From Pomphorhynchus laevis (lineage: Eukaryota > Acanthocephala > Palaeacanthocephala > Echinorhynchida > Pomphorhynchidae): a DNA stretch of 64,000 bases. The notes below the pieces were generated by a model that was not told the DNA's origin, ran no database searches, and saw only the letters and a program-made list of their open reading frames with translations. This document shows positions 35,242-46,700 of this stretch, piece by piece. Position 1 is the first letter of the stretch, and each line of letters begins with the position of its first letter. The translations under genes were made by a program, and so were the position numbers. Location: positions 35,736 through 99,735 of the forward strand of contig WNNJ02001885.1 of the NCBI GenBank assembly GCA_012934845.2. Reading direction: 5' to 3'.

Positions 35242-35757
35242 ATGATTAAATCATCTCAAAACCAAAACTATTATAAATCTTTTACTACTGACTATAGAGT
35301 TGCAAGAAATAGACGAAAGGTGTTCGTGGGTATGCTTGGCCCGACAACAAATGCGAAGCTATTAAAGAGAATATTTGGTAAAATTGGCAAAGTAGAAAGT
35401 GCTTATATTTTGCATAATAACCAGAAAGGCTCAACTTTATGTGGTTTCGTAATATTTGATAATGAAAAATCGGCTTTTAGAGCAGTTACTGAAATGCACA
35501 ATGCCATATGGCTACCTGGAGCAAAATTGCCGATAAATGTGTTTCCAGCAACACAAGAAACTAAACAAATGCACGTTCGCAGTAACAAAAGTTTAGATTC
35601 GATTTTACAAAGAATAAAATGCTTAAATGATTTTCTCGCTCTTAGAAGAAAAAATATTTGTATGGGTGAACCTCTGTCAGAAATGTATCTAGAATTTTGC
35701 AGGAATCACGGAGAGACATTGAAAATTGATTTACTCGCCTTTAGAAATCCTAGCTAA
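35242..35757 (+). CDS. CELF/Bruno-like RNA-binding protein with one RRM, intronless
   Basis: 171 codons from ATG to TAA. Residues about 26-104 form one RNA recognition motif. RNP2 is KVFVGMLG, which is the form seen in RRM2 of CELF/Bruno proteins (KLFVGMLN/G), and RNP1 is reduced to CGFVIFDN (CAFVKF in CELF). The end LPGAKLPINVFPATQE corresponds to MPGASSSLVVKFADTEKE. The 65 residues after it are basic and unrelated to anything I know; the other two CELF RRMs are absent. CELF genes normally have several introns, so this may be a retrocopy that has diverged but kept an open frame, or a lineage-specific gene. An AATAAA lies about 110 bp after the stop. It would act on mRNA, by family. Confidence 0.72.
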   Translation: MIKSSQNQNYYKSFTTDYRVARNRRKVFVGMLGPTTNAKLLKRIFGKIGKVESAYILHNNQKGSTLCGFVIFDNEKSAFRAVTEMHNAIWLPGAKLPINVFPATQETKQMHVRSNKSLDSILQRIKCLNDFLALRRKNICMGEPLSEMYLEFCRNHGETLKIDLLAFRNPS

Positions 35758-35759
35758 GT

Positions 35760-36560
35760 TATTCGCGAATAGAAAAACCATAACATGTCTTTATTGCACA
35801 ATTATTTCAAATTCGTAATTTAAAACGATAAAACTCTGAAATGTTTTTTTTACAAAATTTTGATTTTTACTTTTAATAAATCTAATTTATTTCGAATTAT
35901 TTACAGTAAATTGATTTATTAATATAAACACATTTTTGGTTGTTAAAATTTTTAAAAATTTTAATTTTTTAAACTGTATAGTTTTGTTAAGGATTTTATC
36001 TGCGTTGAAATCGGTAGATATAAACTCACTTTAGCATTTAATTAAAAAATTTTCTTTGGGTTGTATTAATTTAAATTATTAAAATGTCCAATTTAATAAT
36101 TTAGAATTAAAGTTTAATGCTAAGAAATAGTTAATAAATTTTTATAAATTAGTTAATAAAATAGTTAATAAAATTATATTCTATAAAACTTTATAAGGGT
36201 AAGTAATTCGAATTTAACTTAAAATATTTTATATAAATTATGCTCGTAAATCATATATATTGAATTTAAATATCGTTCATATCATCTATAATAAATAAAT
36301 TGAATATAATTTTAATTAATATTATTGGTTGTTTAAATACAAATTACAACAAAATTAGCGAACTGTACTGTCCTAATATTAATATTATTGTGCTAATAGC
36401 AACATATTATATTAATATAATATTGATATAATATTATTTAACTAATATTATTATATATTGATAATTATTAATTATTATATTAGATAATCTCAAATATTTA
36501 ATGAATTTGTTTTGTTGAAAGTTATAAAATGCTTAGAAATATATCTATCCTGATCTGTAT
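35760..36560. other. AT-rich spacer
   Basis: 3' flank of the RRM gene; runs of TTAATA and similar simple sequence, no gene seen. Confidence 0.4.
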
Positions 36561-36564
36561 TTAA

Positions 36565-36768
36565 ATTTTTAAATTTCCAGGAACTATCAGGTATAGTTGA
36601 AAGAGAAGAAAAATCTTTTTGATATTTCGCTAGAAACTATTAACATCTTCAGAAAATGAATGTTAGTTAATGTTAATTTTCTGAAGATGTTAGTAGTTTC
36701 TAGCGAAATATCAAAAAGATGTTTCTTGTTGTTCAACAATACCTGATAGTTCCTGGAAATTTAAAAAT
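36565..36768. mobile_element. Hairpin MITE, second end type
   Basis: A 204-bp palindrome. The outer inverted repeats (AAATTTCCAGGAACTATCAG on the left and its complement on the right) differ from the GGAGCTGGATC type, yet the inner arms carry the same GATATTTCGCTA and CATCTTCAGAAAAT sequence. Confidence 0.72.
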
Positions 36769-36769
36769 C

Positions 36770-37773
36770 TAATAAAATGCTATTAAACTCAATTAACAAG
36801 GTTGTTTGCATTGTACAATCGTGATCCATTTCATCGGAAACATTTCCTTACAGATAACTAGAAAGTAGTTGGAAGTTAGAAAATGTATCGGGGTTATAAA
36901 AAAGTTTTAAGTTTTTTTTTAAAAACATGATATCAAATAAAACACAAACGATGAAGTTATTGGGATTATATAAAATTAGGAAATTGAAAAATTTTCTTAT
37001 TAAAATTTTCTTATTAAATACAAAAATTATTATTTATAATTAAACATCAAGTGTCTCAAAATTTTTGTGGATGACTCTTTCTAGTGGTCAGTTTTGCCAA
37101 AATTTTGTTTTTGAGGTAAATATATTGCTGACAGAACTTTTATATTTCAGTATTTAATTAATATCGAAGTATTAAGGGGGTTTGCAATTTATTGATCAAA
37201 GTACGTTTTCGTATATTAATTGATAACCAAAGCAATCTTGAGATTTCAAAACTTAGACATTCTGCTTGACATGTGAAAATTCGCATAAAAATTTTTAAAT
37301 TACCCCAGTAATTTTAAAGCTAGAATACTTTGTGCTTTTAGAACAATTATATGATTTGGCTTAAAAAATAAAAATTTCAGGAAATAATTAAAAGTATTGT
37401 GAATTAAGATAAAATCTAATTTTCAAATTTAAATTCAACAACGATTTCATTCGCAATAGTAAACCTTATAGAATATAGGAAATAGGCAAAATAATCATAA
37501 TTTTAATAATTGTTAAAACAACAAGGATTTTGTTGATAAACATGTATTTAAAATAAATCATTTTATTGTAATCATTTTATCTACAATGATTGAAATAATT
37601 AATATTATACAAAATACACATTTTAAGACAATTTTTAACTTAAAACTGCGAAGTTATTTGTGTATATTACATTTGAATTTAATGGCGCGATTTTTTCTTT
37701 AAGTTAAAAGGTTTTCAGATTAAACTTAAAAATCAGGTTTTAAGCTGTTAAGATTTCATTTTTTAAAGTAAAT
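36770..37773. other. AT-rich spacer
   Basis: No exon, repeat family or RNA gene recognised between the hairpin element and the small membrane-protein frame. Confidence 0.4.
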
Positions 37774-38013
37774 ATGGGTTTCATGGGGTCATTAAATAAT
37801 GAAAGCACACAAACTAGACATTTTGAAGATCTGCAAAATCAGATAATCTTGATGATATCTAAGCATACTCGAATAATAACGATTGGTTTGATTTCACTCG
37901 TAACAGTCATTATTTACACGTTCATAGTATTCACTTGTGCCAGAAGACGAGAATACCACTACGTTCCTTGTTCATCAAACGTTAATCGCAGACCAATTAG
38001 TATCGATCACTAA
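37774..38013 (+). CDS. Small single-pass membrane protein, hypothetical
   Basis: 79 codons. Residues 1-33 are polar with one possible N-glycosylation site (NES); residues about 34-56 form one hydrophobic span (IITIGLISLVTVIIYTFIVF) followed by the basic stretch ARRREYHY, which predicts an outside N terminus and a short cytoplasmic tail. A canonical AATAAA lies within 20 bases of the stop codon, and an acceptor-like TTTTTTAAAG lies 5 bases before the ATG, so it may be a terminal exon. No family recognised. In DNA this AT-rich a short hydrophobic frame can arise by chance. Confidence 0.42.
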   Translation: MGFMGSLNNESTQTRHFEDLQNQIILMISKHTRIITIGLISLVTVIIYTFIVFTCARRREYHYVPCSSNVNRRPISIDH

Positions 38014-38790
38014 AATCGAATAAATTTTACATTCGTATACAATATTCGCAACATTATTTAAATACAAAATATACTGATTAACTAGGACGGAAATGTTTTT
38101 AATTTAAAAAAATAAAATATTAATTATTTATAATTTTTTTTAATTTATTTCAAGTGATAAATTCACATTTAATCATGTAATAAATTTATGATATATTATT
38201 GATATGATTTTAAAATAATTTTAATGTTAGAAAGTATTTTCATTTTAAAAGCATTCTATTTGAGGAATATTCAAAAATAAATTGTAAATCTTAATTATTA
38301 ATTTAAAGATGACTTTTATCAGTAATGAATTAAGATATAAAAATAATTTTCATAAGTGATTAAAATAATTAACAACGGTGTTAAAATGATTAATTAATAT
38401 GTTAATTGAATAATTAATAAAAATGTTTAAATCACTAATTAAATGATTATTAAAATGAATAACTAAAAAATACTATTATTATTCAATTACAAAATTAAAC
38501 GCTTGACTATCATGCAATGTTTATCAGATTAAAAATACTAAATACTAAAATATAAATTTAATTGCAATAAAAAATAAATTTAAATTGTTGAGCTAAAATA
38601 AAATGTTAAAATTATTAATTAAAATGCTAATTGAATTATTAATTAAAATGTTAATTGAATGAATAATTAAAATTATTTATAGAATGAAACCATAAAACCT
38701 CATCATAATCTGATGAGGCTTTATATGCTGTCCTATGGGTTGTAAAATGTACATTTACTCTGTAAAATTAGTGTAACTGATATCATGGCC
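38014..38790. other. AT-rich spacer
   Basis: Runs of ATTAATTAAAATG and similar; no feature seen apart from the polyadenylation signal of the small membrane-protein frame. Confidence 0.4.
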
Positions 38791-39330
38791 AATATCGTTA
38801 CATATTGTTCCAATTAAAATTTATTATTTAATGTATAATATTTTATATTATATGGTATGCATGAATGCTCATGCAAAAATATGTTTCTTGTAAATTTAAA
38901 TATGTCATCTTTACAATATAAATTAAAAATAGTTTTAATTTATGTTAATTTGATGTTAATATCAAGATATATGCTTTCTTTATCATTAATATTGGTTTTG
39001 TTAAGAATAAGGCTTTCTGGATAAATTTGTTTACTAATTGAATAAAAATTATTAGAATTAAATACACATATATCATCAATGCATCGAAACATATTTCACA
39101 TATCTACATTGTTTAGATTTAGTTTTTACACAGTTATGAACAAATTCATATTCTATAAAGCTTAAAAACAAGTCAGCTATAATTGGGCTACTATTACTAT
39201 TATATATTTTTATAGTTTAAAATTTGTATCTTGATTCATATATTTTACTATTTTCTGTTTGATATTATTTTTATATTAACCTAGTTTAAAATATTTATCT
39301 ATTAAATTATTTAAATGATTTTTAATAAAG
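38790..39330 (-). mobile_element. Penelope-like element fragment
   Basis: Close copy of the 28.5-29.2 kb fragment in the same orientation: the ATGCATGAATGCTCATGC segment and the stretch encoding the end of the RT palm and thumb are shared. Shorter and more decayed than the other copy. Confidence 0.65.
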
Positions 39331-39489
39331 TCAATATCATTACATATTATGATAATAATATTATGATAATAATTTGAATCTTATTGATATACACTAGCCT
39401 AATGTATAAAATCTAATTAAATAGTGATAAATTGTCAAAAACTTGTTTAAATACAGTTTGATTTTAGTACCAAAAAGGTCTTTCGAAAT

Positions 39490-40560
39490 CAAAGGACCCT
39501 TATATACAGTGGAACATTGGTTTAGAAACCGAAGCAAGTTTACCTTTCTTAGATGTTTTAGTTTTTAAAGATTCCAACCAAATTGATCAGACAAACGTTT
39601 TTCGAAAGAATGAGCTATTACCTAAAATCCCATCTTGGATTTCTTTTGTCTCAAAAAATAGTTGATTTCATCTGCAATGTCACAATTTCATTGAGCAAAA
39701 ATTTTTCTCCAATAACACTGTATTGAATGATAAATGTTAAAAACTAAATGTTACATAAATGTACAAATTTCAAAGGTACAAACATATCAGTATTATGCGC
39801 TTTCACTAAAGAAGGCATTCTTGTATATCAAATAAAAAGTGGGAGTTTTGAATCATTGGATATTCTCGAGTTTATAGAACAAAAATTGCATTCATTACCC
39901 TCTGGAATTTGAAAATAAATTGTAATGGATAATGCTTCGATCCATAAGACAGCAGAAGTAAGAGAAGCATTCTTAAGGAAAAACTACATAGTCAAGTTTT
40001 ACCGCCTTATTCGCCTCAATTGAACCCAATTGAAGAGTTCTGTTCGTGTTTAAGACAAGGGTTGAACAAAGAGAAGGCTTAGCTAATAGAGAGATAATTA
40101 TCAATACAATTAATGAAGCTCTTGGAAATTGGGATTTTAGAATGACGGGTTACTTTGATTATATGCGCATAAGGGTTAAAAATCAATACAACGTCTTTAT
40201 TTTATTTAAAAATTAAATCTTTAAAAATATTTCTTTAATTTATGGATTAAAAATAAAATATCCAATAATATTACGAATGTCAAAATTTATAATAAAAAAT
40301 TACCTAAATTACATAATATTTTCAAATTAAAATCGAAATTTAATAATTCTTCTGTTATTTATAAGATAGCATGTGATAACTGTTCCGCCTCTTATATCGA
40401 TCAAACTGAGCAGGGATTGGTCAAACTGAACAGGGTTTGTCGTTTGTGATTTCTATTGATTATCAATAGATTAAAACATGGTTGGAGAGTTAGCCATAAC
40501 AAATATGATTTTATTTAAGGTACTTTTGTGGAATATAATATGTCAAATGTATAAAATTTA
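39490..40560 (+). mobile_element. Penelope-like element fragment with GIY-YIG-like end, interrupted
   Basis: Left piece (39500-39755): EASLPFLDVLVFKDSNQI and NVFRKNELLP, then FHLQCHNFIEQKFFSNN, the part of PLE proteins that follows the RT (LPFLD...VYRK...AFHLS). Right piece (40260-40560): VIYKIACDNCSASYIDQTEQ, the start of the GIY-YIG endonuclease module of PLEs (YKI.C..C..SYIGQT), then a LKHGWRVSHNKYDF remnant. Between them sits a Tc1/mariner relic. Orientation is opposite to the neighbouring 38.8-39.3 kb fragment. Broken and old. Confidence 0.65.
39760..40220 (+). mobile_element. Tc1/mariner-type transposase relic
   Basis: A DDE_3-type transposase C-terminal half: SGSFESLDILEFIEQKLHS, then IVMDNASIHKTAEVREAF (second catalytic Asp in MDN) and, in another frame, LPPYSPQLNPIEEF with the catalytic Glu. 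The PYSPxLNPIE motif is diagnostic of the IS630-Tc1-mariner group. One frameshift separates the two motifs and there are stop codons before the first and after the second, so it is inactive. The N-terminal DNA-binding part and the inverted repeats are not recognisable. It lies inside a Penelope-like element. Confidence 0.72.
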
Positions 40561-40569
40561 ATGATATAT

Positions 40570-42240
40570 AAAATATAATTTATGCTTATAGTTAACTTAA
40601 TCTGTTGATTAAGTTATTTTCTACTATAATTTTTTGGTTTATATAAATTACAATTTTTGTATATTTTTAAATTGTGAGCTTATAATTTTGTGATTGCAAT
40701 AATTCTACATAATTCACAGAATTAATAAATAAATTAAATATAATTTATTTAATATATTTAACTTATTTATTTAATTTATTATAACTTAATATATAAATTT
40801 TATATAAAATTATAATAAACTTTTGAAAGTTTCTTATAATTTATTTTTCATTATAATTCTTATAATTTATTAAACTTTCGAACGTTTTTTATGTCAATTA
40901 TACATTAAATTATTGTTTAAATCAAATGATAACTTCAATGAAATTACATAACGAGCCGTTCGCATTTGATTCTAGATGTAAAAGTCAACTAAACGCTTTG
41001 TTGCTTATCTAAAATAATTACTTAATAACTTTTCTTTATGTGTGTTTTAAAATAACAAGAAAACAAATTCTACATTTGACATTTTTATTGTCTTGATCAT
41101 TGGCGTAGCAAAGATGTGTGTAAAGCTAAAAGTTTTTTTTCGTACGAGCTTGCTTTAGCGACTGAGCAAAACTTAGAATAATGAACTAACTTTAGAACTA
41201 AAATATTATTTTAGTTCAAGTAATCGATAATATTTACAACATAAATTCACTTAAATAGACTATTTACCACTAGCTACATGAAACCAGGTTTCAACGCGGT
41301 TTCTGTGAAATATAATATTTAAAATGAACATATGTAGTCTTTACGCAATCAATGAGTGCAAAGCAAGCCAATGTAGATAGAACATCTACAATGTGAAAGT
41401 TTTGAATTGATAGCTCAATTTTCTCATTAAATTATGGATATGACAAATGAATTGTTAAAGAACATATTTTTAAGCTTGTATAATGATGAACCAGGTACGA
41501 TTTGTGTTATATATTATTAAAAATTTACATTCCTCAAATTAAATGGTTCTCGACCGCTGTGTCGTGGCACATTAGTGCGCGGGATATGATTCCTAAGATA
41601 TCATTTTAAACAAAGGTAATTATTAATTTTTAAATATAAAAACAATATAGAAAATATTCATTTTTTTGTGATGAGTGCCGCAAAAAGTTAAAGAAGATTA
41701 TCAGAATACCACATGGTTGGACACTTTCAATAAATTAAATGCAGCACAATTTAATAAACATTTGATTTAATTTGTTCTATTAAAAAGCTTAATTTATTAT
41801 GTTTTATCACTTAATACAAAAGGTTTATATCTCAAGCTATCAAGTAGTTCAAAAATAGTAATTTTCCGAAAATTTTAGATATTTGATTTTTAATTTTTTG
41901 AAAAAATCTTGAAAACAATGAATATCACTACTGAACAAAAGTTTGTGACCAAACGATTATTTTCAAATTTCAAAAATCACTATTTAGATAACTGGATAAA
42001 AACAAAATATGAAATACTAATAATATTTGAAAAAATTAAATTTTAACAAAATATATCTGTAAATTTAAAATAGTAGTATCATATTTAAAAAATTAAAGAT
42101 AAATGATTGTTTGATATATTTTCGATAATAAATAAATTATTATAATAATTAATAATACAATTATTAATAATTATTAATTATTAATTATAAATTATTAAAT
42201 AATTTATTAATAATTATTAATAAAATATTAATAATCTATA
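40570..42240. other. AT-rich spacer
   Basis: No gene or recognised repeat. Strong TTAATAATTATT simple sequence near 42120-42235. Confidence 0.4.
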
Positions 42241-42244
42241 TCGT

Positions 42245-43400
42245 ATCTATATCCGCACCCATTATTAAACATAAAGAAGTATTACAAGGTGACCCACTTA
42301 GTCCTATCCTCTTCTCACTTTTTATCGCAGACCTGGCTTCATTTTAAAAAAGACGTCTACCAAGTGCAAAATCCTTCTTTTTGCCGATAATCTTCTGATA
42401 ATATGCGAATCTACTACAATTTTACAGACCCTACTTGACCAACCTTATGTGTACTCTTTGCAAAACAACCTCCCGAACTGACAAGTTATCATTAAGCAAT
42501 CAGCCCATAGAATTAGTAAACTCCTATAAATATCTTGGCTTTCATCTAACCTCCACTTGGTAATTTCGTTTGCACCTGGAACAAAAAGCTTGTTAGATCC
42601 TTTCATCAAATTTCGCTTTAGGAAACTGCCTAGTTTATCCTTACAAAGTTCACTCAATTTCTTTAAAGTGATGCTATAATCCATTATTACTTATGCGCTT
42701 CCCGTTATCTGGTTTGACTTTTCGATTCACAATTTCATACAACTTGACTCCTGTAAATGGCGGTTCGTCAAAAGGGTACTCGGCTTCTCACTAAAAATTA
42801 ACTCAACTCCACTTCCTGTTCTAATGTCGATCCGACCTCTATCAATAGACTACCAACAACGTATTTGCTTATCAAAATCACTGGCATTCCAACAGCACTT
42901 CCAGGAGTTCACAGAAAAGATCAATGCCATCGATCCTGAAATAACCACAGGGGCCACTCTACTACAACCTCTTTGGCAACAACCTCAAGTCACCAAAATA
43001 CCTATCATCGTTCGCGCCTACCTTCACGCTTATTACGACAAGCTCTGCACTATCCACATTCCGTGTCATGAACGTTCAATATGTTGTCGCTGCAAATTTT
43101 GTAATCTACAATGTCACCTATCTCTGATGTATTCTCTTGTCCAATTCTTTCAACAATTCCTCTTCGTAAAATCGATTCAATATCTGTAGATTCAACAATA
43201 ATCAATCAACATTTACACGCAGCCTGATGCTATAAAAACGCCTTCAAGTCAAAGTCAACGATCCTACAAGTAAAATTTCATCCCAGTCGTGATTAATATT
43301 TTAAATATTTTGCTTTCAATTTATGTAATTCCTGTAACTTTTGCTATCAGTCCCAAGCCGAGAGGCTGCAGTGGGCATTAATAAATAACTTCTCAGATTA
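42245..43400 (+). mobile_element. LINE fragment, RT palm to 3' end
   Basis: Plus-strand pieces: KEVLQGDPLSPILFSLFIAD (RT motif B), then ILLFADNLLIICES (motif C, with FADN in place of FADD), later LGFSLKINSTPLPVL and a 121-codon frame (42824-43186). That frame ends with a Cys/His cluster (CHERSICCRCKFC) such as is found at the C terminus of several LINE ORF2 proteins. The 3' flank ends in an ATTATTATT-rich tail near 43430. Frames are broken at several points. Confidence 0.65.
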
Positions 43401-43612
43401 ATAAAATATTATATAACATAATTATTATTATTATTTATTTGTAATATGTAATAGATATTTGATATAAAATTAATATTCTTTTTATGATTAGCAACTTTTT
43501 CGTTGAATAATTACGTAATTCTTCATAAGAGTTCAGATATTAGTAAAAGGAATCTCAATGTTATGGTAAGATTACATTTGAGCTTTACATTAAAAAAACT
43601 TATTTCTTTTAG

Positions 43613-43783
43613 AATGGCAAAAATCGGCGAAATACTAAAGCTGAAGTATTTTTAACTTTAATTCTCTCATGCTTTACCGTTATGGTCATTGGACTTTTTA
43701 TTCATTATAAAATCAAACGAAGACAACATATTCGACAACCGATACAAGGTGGCATTTCTTTTAAAAAACAATCTGCAAACAAG
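43613..43783 (+). CDS. PTPRN: PTPRN-like exon with transmembrane segment
   Basis: 57 codons between CTTTTAG and AAG|GTAAAA. NGKNRRNTKAEVF is followed by a hydrophobic span LTLILSCFTVMVIGLFIHY and the stop-transfer KIKRRQHIRQ, so the C-terminal side is cytoplasmic. Assignment to the downstream phosphatase exons rests on strand, order and topology, not on sequence similarity. Confidence 0.6.
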
Positions 43784-46700
43784 GTAAAAGTTATGCAACC
43801 ATATTTACTAACGATAAAGTCGATATATACAATGAAATATTGAAAAGATTTATACAATTAAAATGACAAGTAAAGAAATATTTGCGACGAAGATTAAAAC
43901 CGACATTATCCATTAAATGGAAAGTACCTTTAAATTTCGAAGTCAGTAAGCATGGTGAATATTGTAACATAACTGAGTGAGATAAGCAACGAAGATAAAA
44001 AGCGACATTAGTTATTAAATGGAAAGTACCTTTGAATTTCGAAGTCAGTAAGCATGATGAATATTGTAACATAACTGAGTTAAATAAGCAAGATATGGGT
44101 AAACTGTTCAAAAACTAAAGATAGCAGACATTCCTTAACGAAAATAGAAAACAATAAATTGGAAGCTATAACTTTTTATTATCAATAAAAAGTTATTACT
44201 CATATTACTATATATTAGAAATATAGCAATATTACAATATTGTAAATATATGATTATAATATAATTAATATAATATATTAAATATATAATATTATATAAC
44301 ATATATTATATAATAAATAATATAATATATTAATAAAATATCTTAAAGAACTATTAAAGTTCCCAATCCGCAGTAACGAATTTAAAAAACAACAAAACAA
44401 GAAAGCAAAACAAGAAAACAAAGTCAGATCACAAAAACAGAAAACAAAACACGAAAAACAAACAGAAAAAAAATCAGAAAATAGAACTAGAATGCAAAAC
44501 AAAAACAAAGTCAGGAAACATAACAAGAAAACGTGACAAGGTCAAACTACCAAGTAAGACCAAACGTTAAAGTCATAAGGTCAGACAAAAAGATCAGACT
44601 AAACAACAAGACCAGACTATAGGACAAGACAACAAAGCAAGACCACGAGGCCGGAGCACAAGACCATATCACATGATCAGACTACAAGGCCAGATACAAA
44701 GGGAGACTACAAGAAAATGTAGCTCAGACTACCTTGTAGCTCAGACTACAAGGTAAGAACATCAGGTCAAACTACAAAGTCAGATCACAACGCTAAACCA
44801 CAAGGCTATATTACAAACCAAACTACATAGCTGAACCACAAAACTTGCAAAAATGATAAACTACAAGTTCAGTCAGAAGTGAAGACCACAAGGCAAGTTT
44901 ACAAATCTAAACCACAAGTTTGACCAGCAGTCCAGACAACGTGTAGAGCTCACAAGGTTAAACTACAAGACCACAAAACAAAACCACAAGCCCTGACAAC
45001 AATCTTAGATCACAAGGCAAGATCTCTTACCAAGACGACAAGACAAGTATACTGTCCCAGACAGCAGGGGCAGACAACAAGACAAAGAGGCCCGAGTATA
45101 ATCCTAGACCACAGGCTAAACAACAAGGCTAGACAACCGGGCTACACAACAAGACTAGACTACAAGTCAAGACAACCAATCCAAACAGAGTTCAGACAAC
45201 CAGACCTCAAGGCTAGACAACCAGTTTAAACTACAATCTCAGACCACGAAGCTAGACAACCAGGCCAAATCACAAGACCAGGAAAAACAAGGAAAAACAC
45301 ACAAAAGATAACATAATGACAAAAAATGCTAGTGCCTTAATAGCTTTAACTCTAGCTCTGGGTTGTGATCCGCCAAGCATTACAACTAACCTAGACAGCC
45401 AATTCAAATAATTCAATTGTAATTTTATTAAACAACTGCAAATAAAATTTGTTTTGTGATGACGCCTTTAACTATGATTTTTAGCTCAACACTAGTGATG
45501 GATGTGATTTTTCAGATTTAAACGAAGCAGAGTAAGTAATCTTTTTAGTGTTTATACCAAAAAATATAAAACACTATCTAACATTTGCTTTAAAAGTCGT
45601 TTTATAATTTGTTATTTTTTTGTTATTTGATATTATTTTATAAATGAAAATTTTATATTTCGACCTTTTTATATTTTATTTGCAATGTTAAATAATTGCC
45701 ACTAGTCAAATTGTTTCAAAATTGTTCAAATTTAAAGCCACAAGCGTTTGGAATCATAGAATAACTTTATTCTGACGTACTTGGTTTTAATCAAAATTTT
45801 ATCTTTTGCTTCAAGTTTCAGATGTTTCGTCAATGCGATGAAGCAGATATGTCTTCATCAAATAATAATTTCTTGTCTACTATATAAATGTATCATTATT
45901 GGAACCTTGTTATTTTAGATATTTAATTTCATACCAACTTATGAAATCAAGTCCGCTTGGATTTCCGGATTAATTTTTTGGATTTTCTTGGATTACCCAG
46001 TAAAATCGAACCAAATATTTTCCATACGGCTACTTGAAGCTATGACAGTTGTAACAGACCATTTTATGCTTTCATCCAGCAAAAAATTTAATGATTTTTT
46101 CGTCATGCAATTCCATGGCCAAATCAGCATGAGCAAACTCGTATACTGTTAACAATTGTATAATTATTTTATATTACTAAAATCAAATACGGATTTGTAT
46201 AAGATCATATAAAGATGTAATACTGACCCATGGAATCCTTATTATTTAAATGCCTTGTGTCATGAGCAAACATATCAAACCAGCATACCTTTTATTTCAA
46301 ACTATGAAAAAATAAAGAATTAAAATTATAAAGAAGCATTTAAACTTATCAAATAATTAATAGGATAAAATATAGTGATACATCCTAAAACCGAAATTTT
46401 AAGGCATATATACTTAATGCAGAAATAACAATGTATCAAAATTTAGGTCCTCAATTTAAAATACTTCGGATTCTTTTTCACTTGAACCATCCATCTAGGA
46501 TCGTTTTTATCAAAAATAGTGCAAATAATTTAATTTTCCAAATTTATTCGATTACATTGATTCCATTCATCATAAACTATGAGTAGACTTTTTAAAAGAT
46601 TAGTAAAAGATTTTTTGATTGGTTGAGCTTTACTCAGTAGACAGTTATCGGATATTAATTTAATCCTTTAATATTCCAAGAATTATACTTTCCATTATTT

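Noticed and set aside
44278-44526. Phe/Cys/Leu-rich minus frame
   Set aside because: Antisense translation of the AACAAAACAAG simple repeat.
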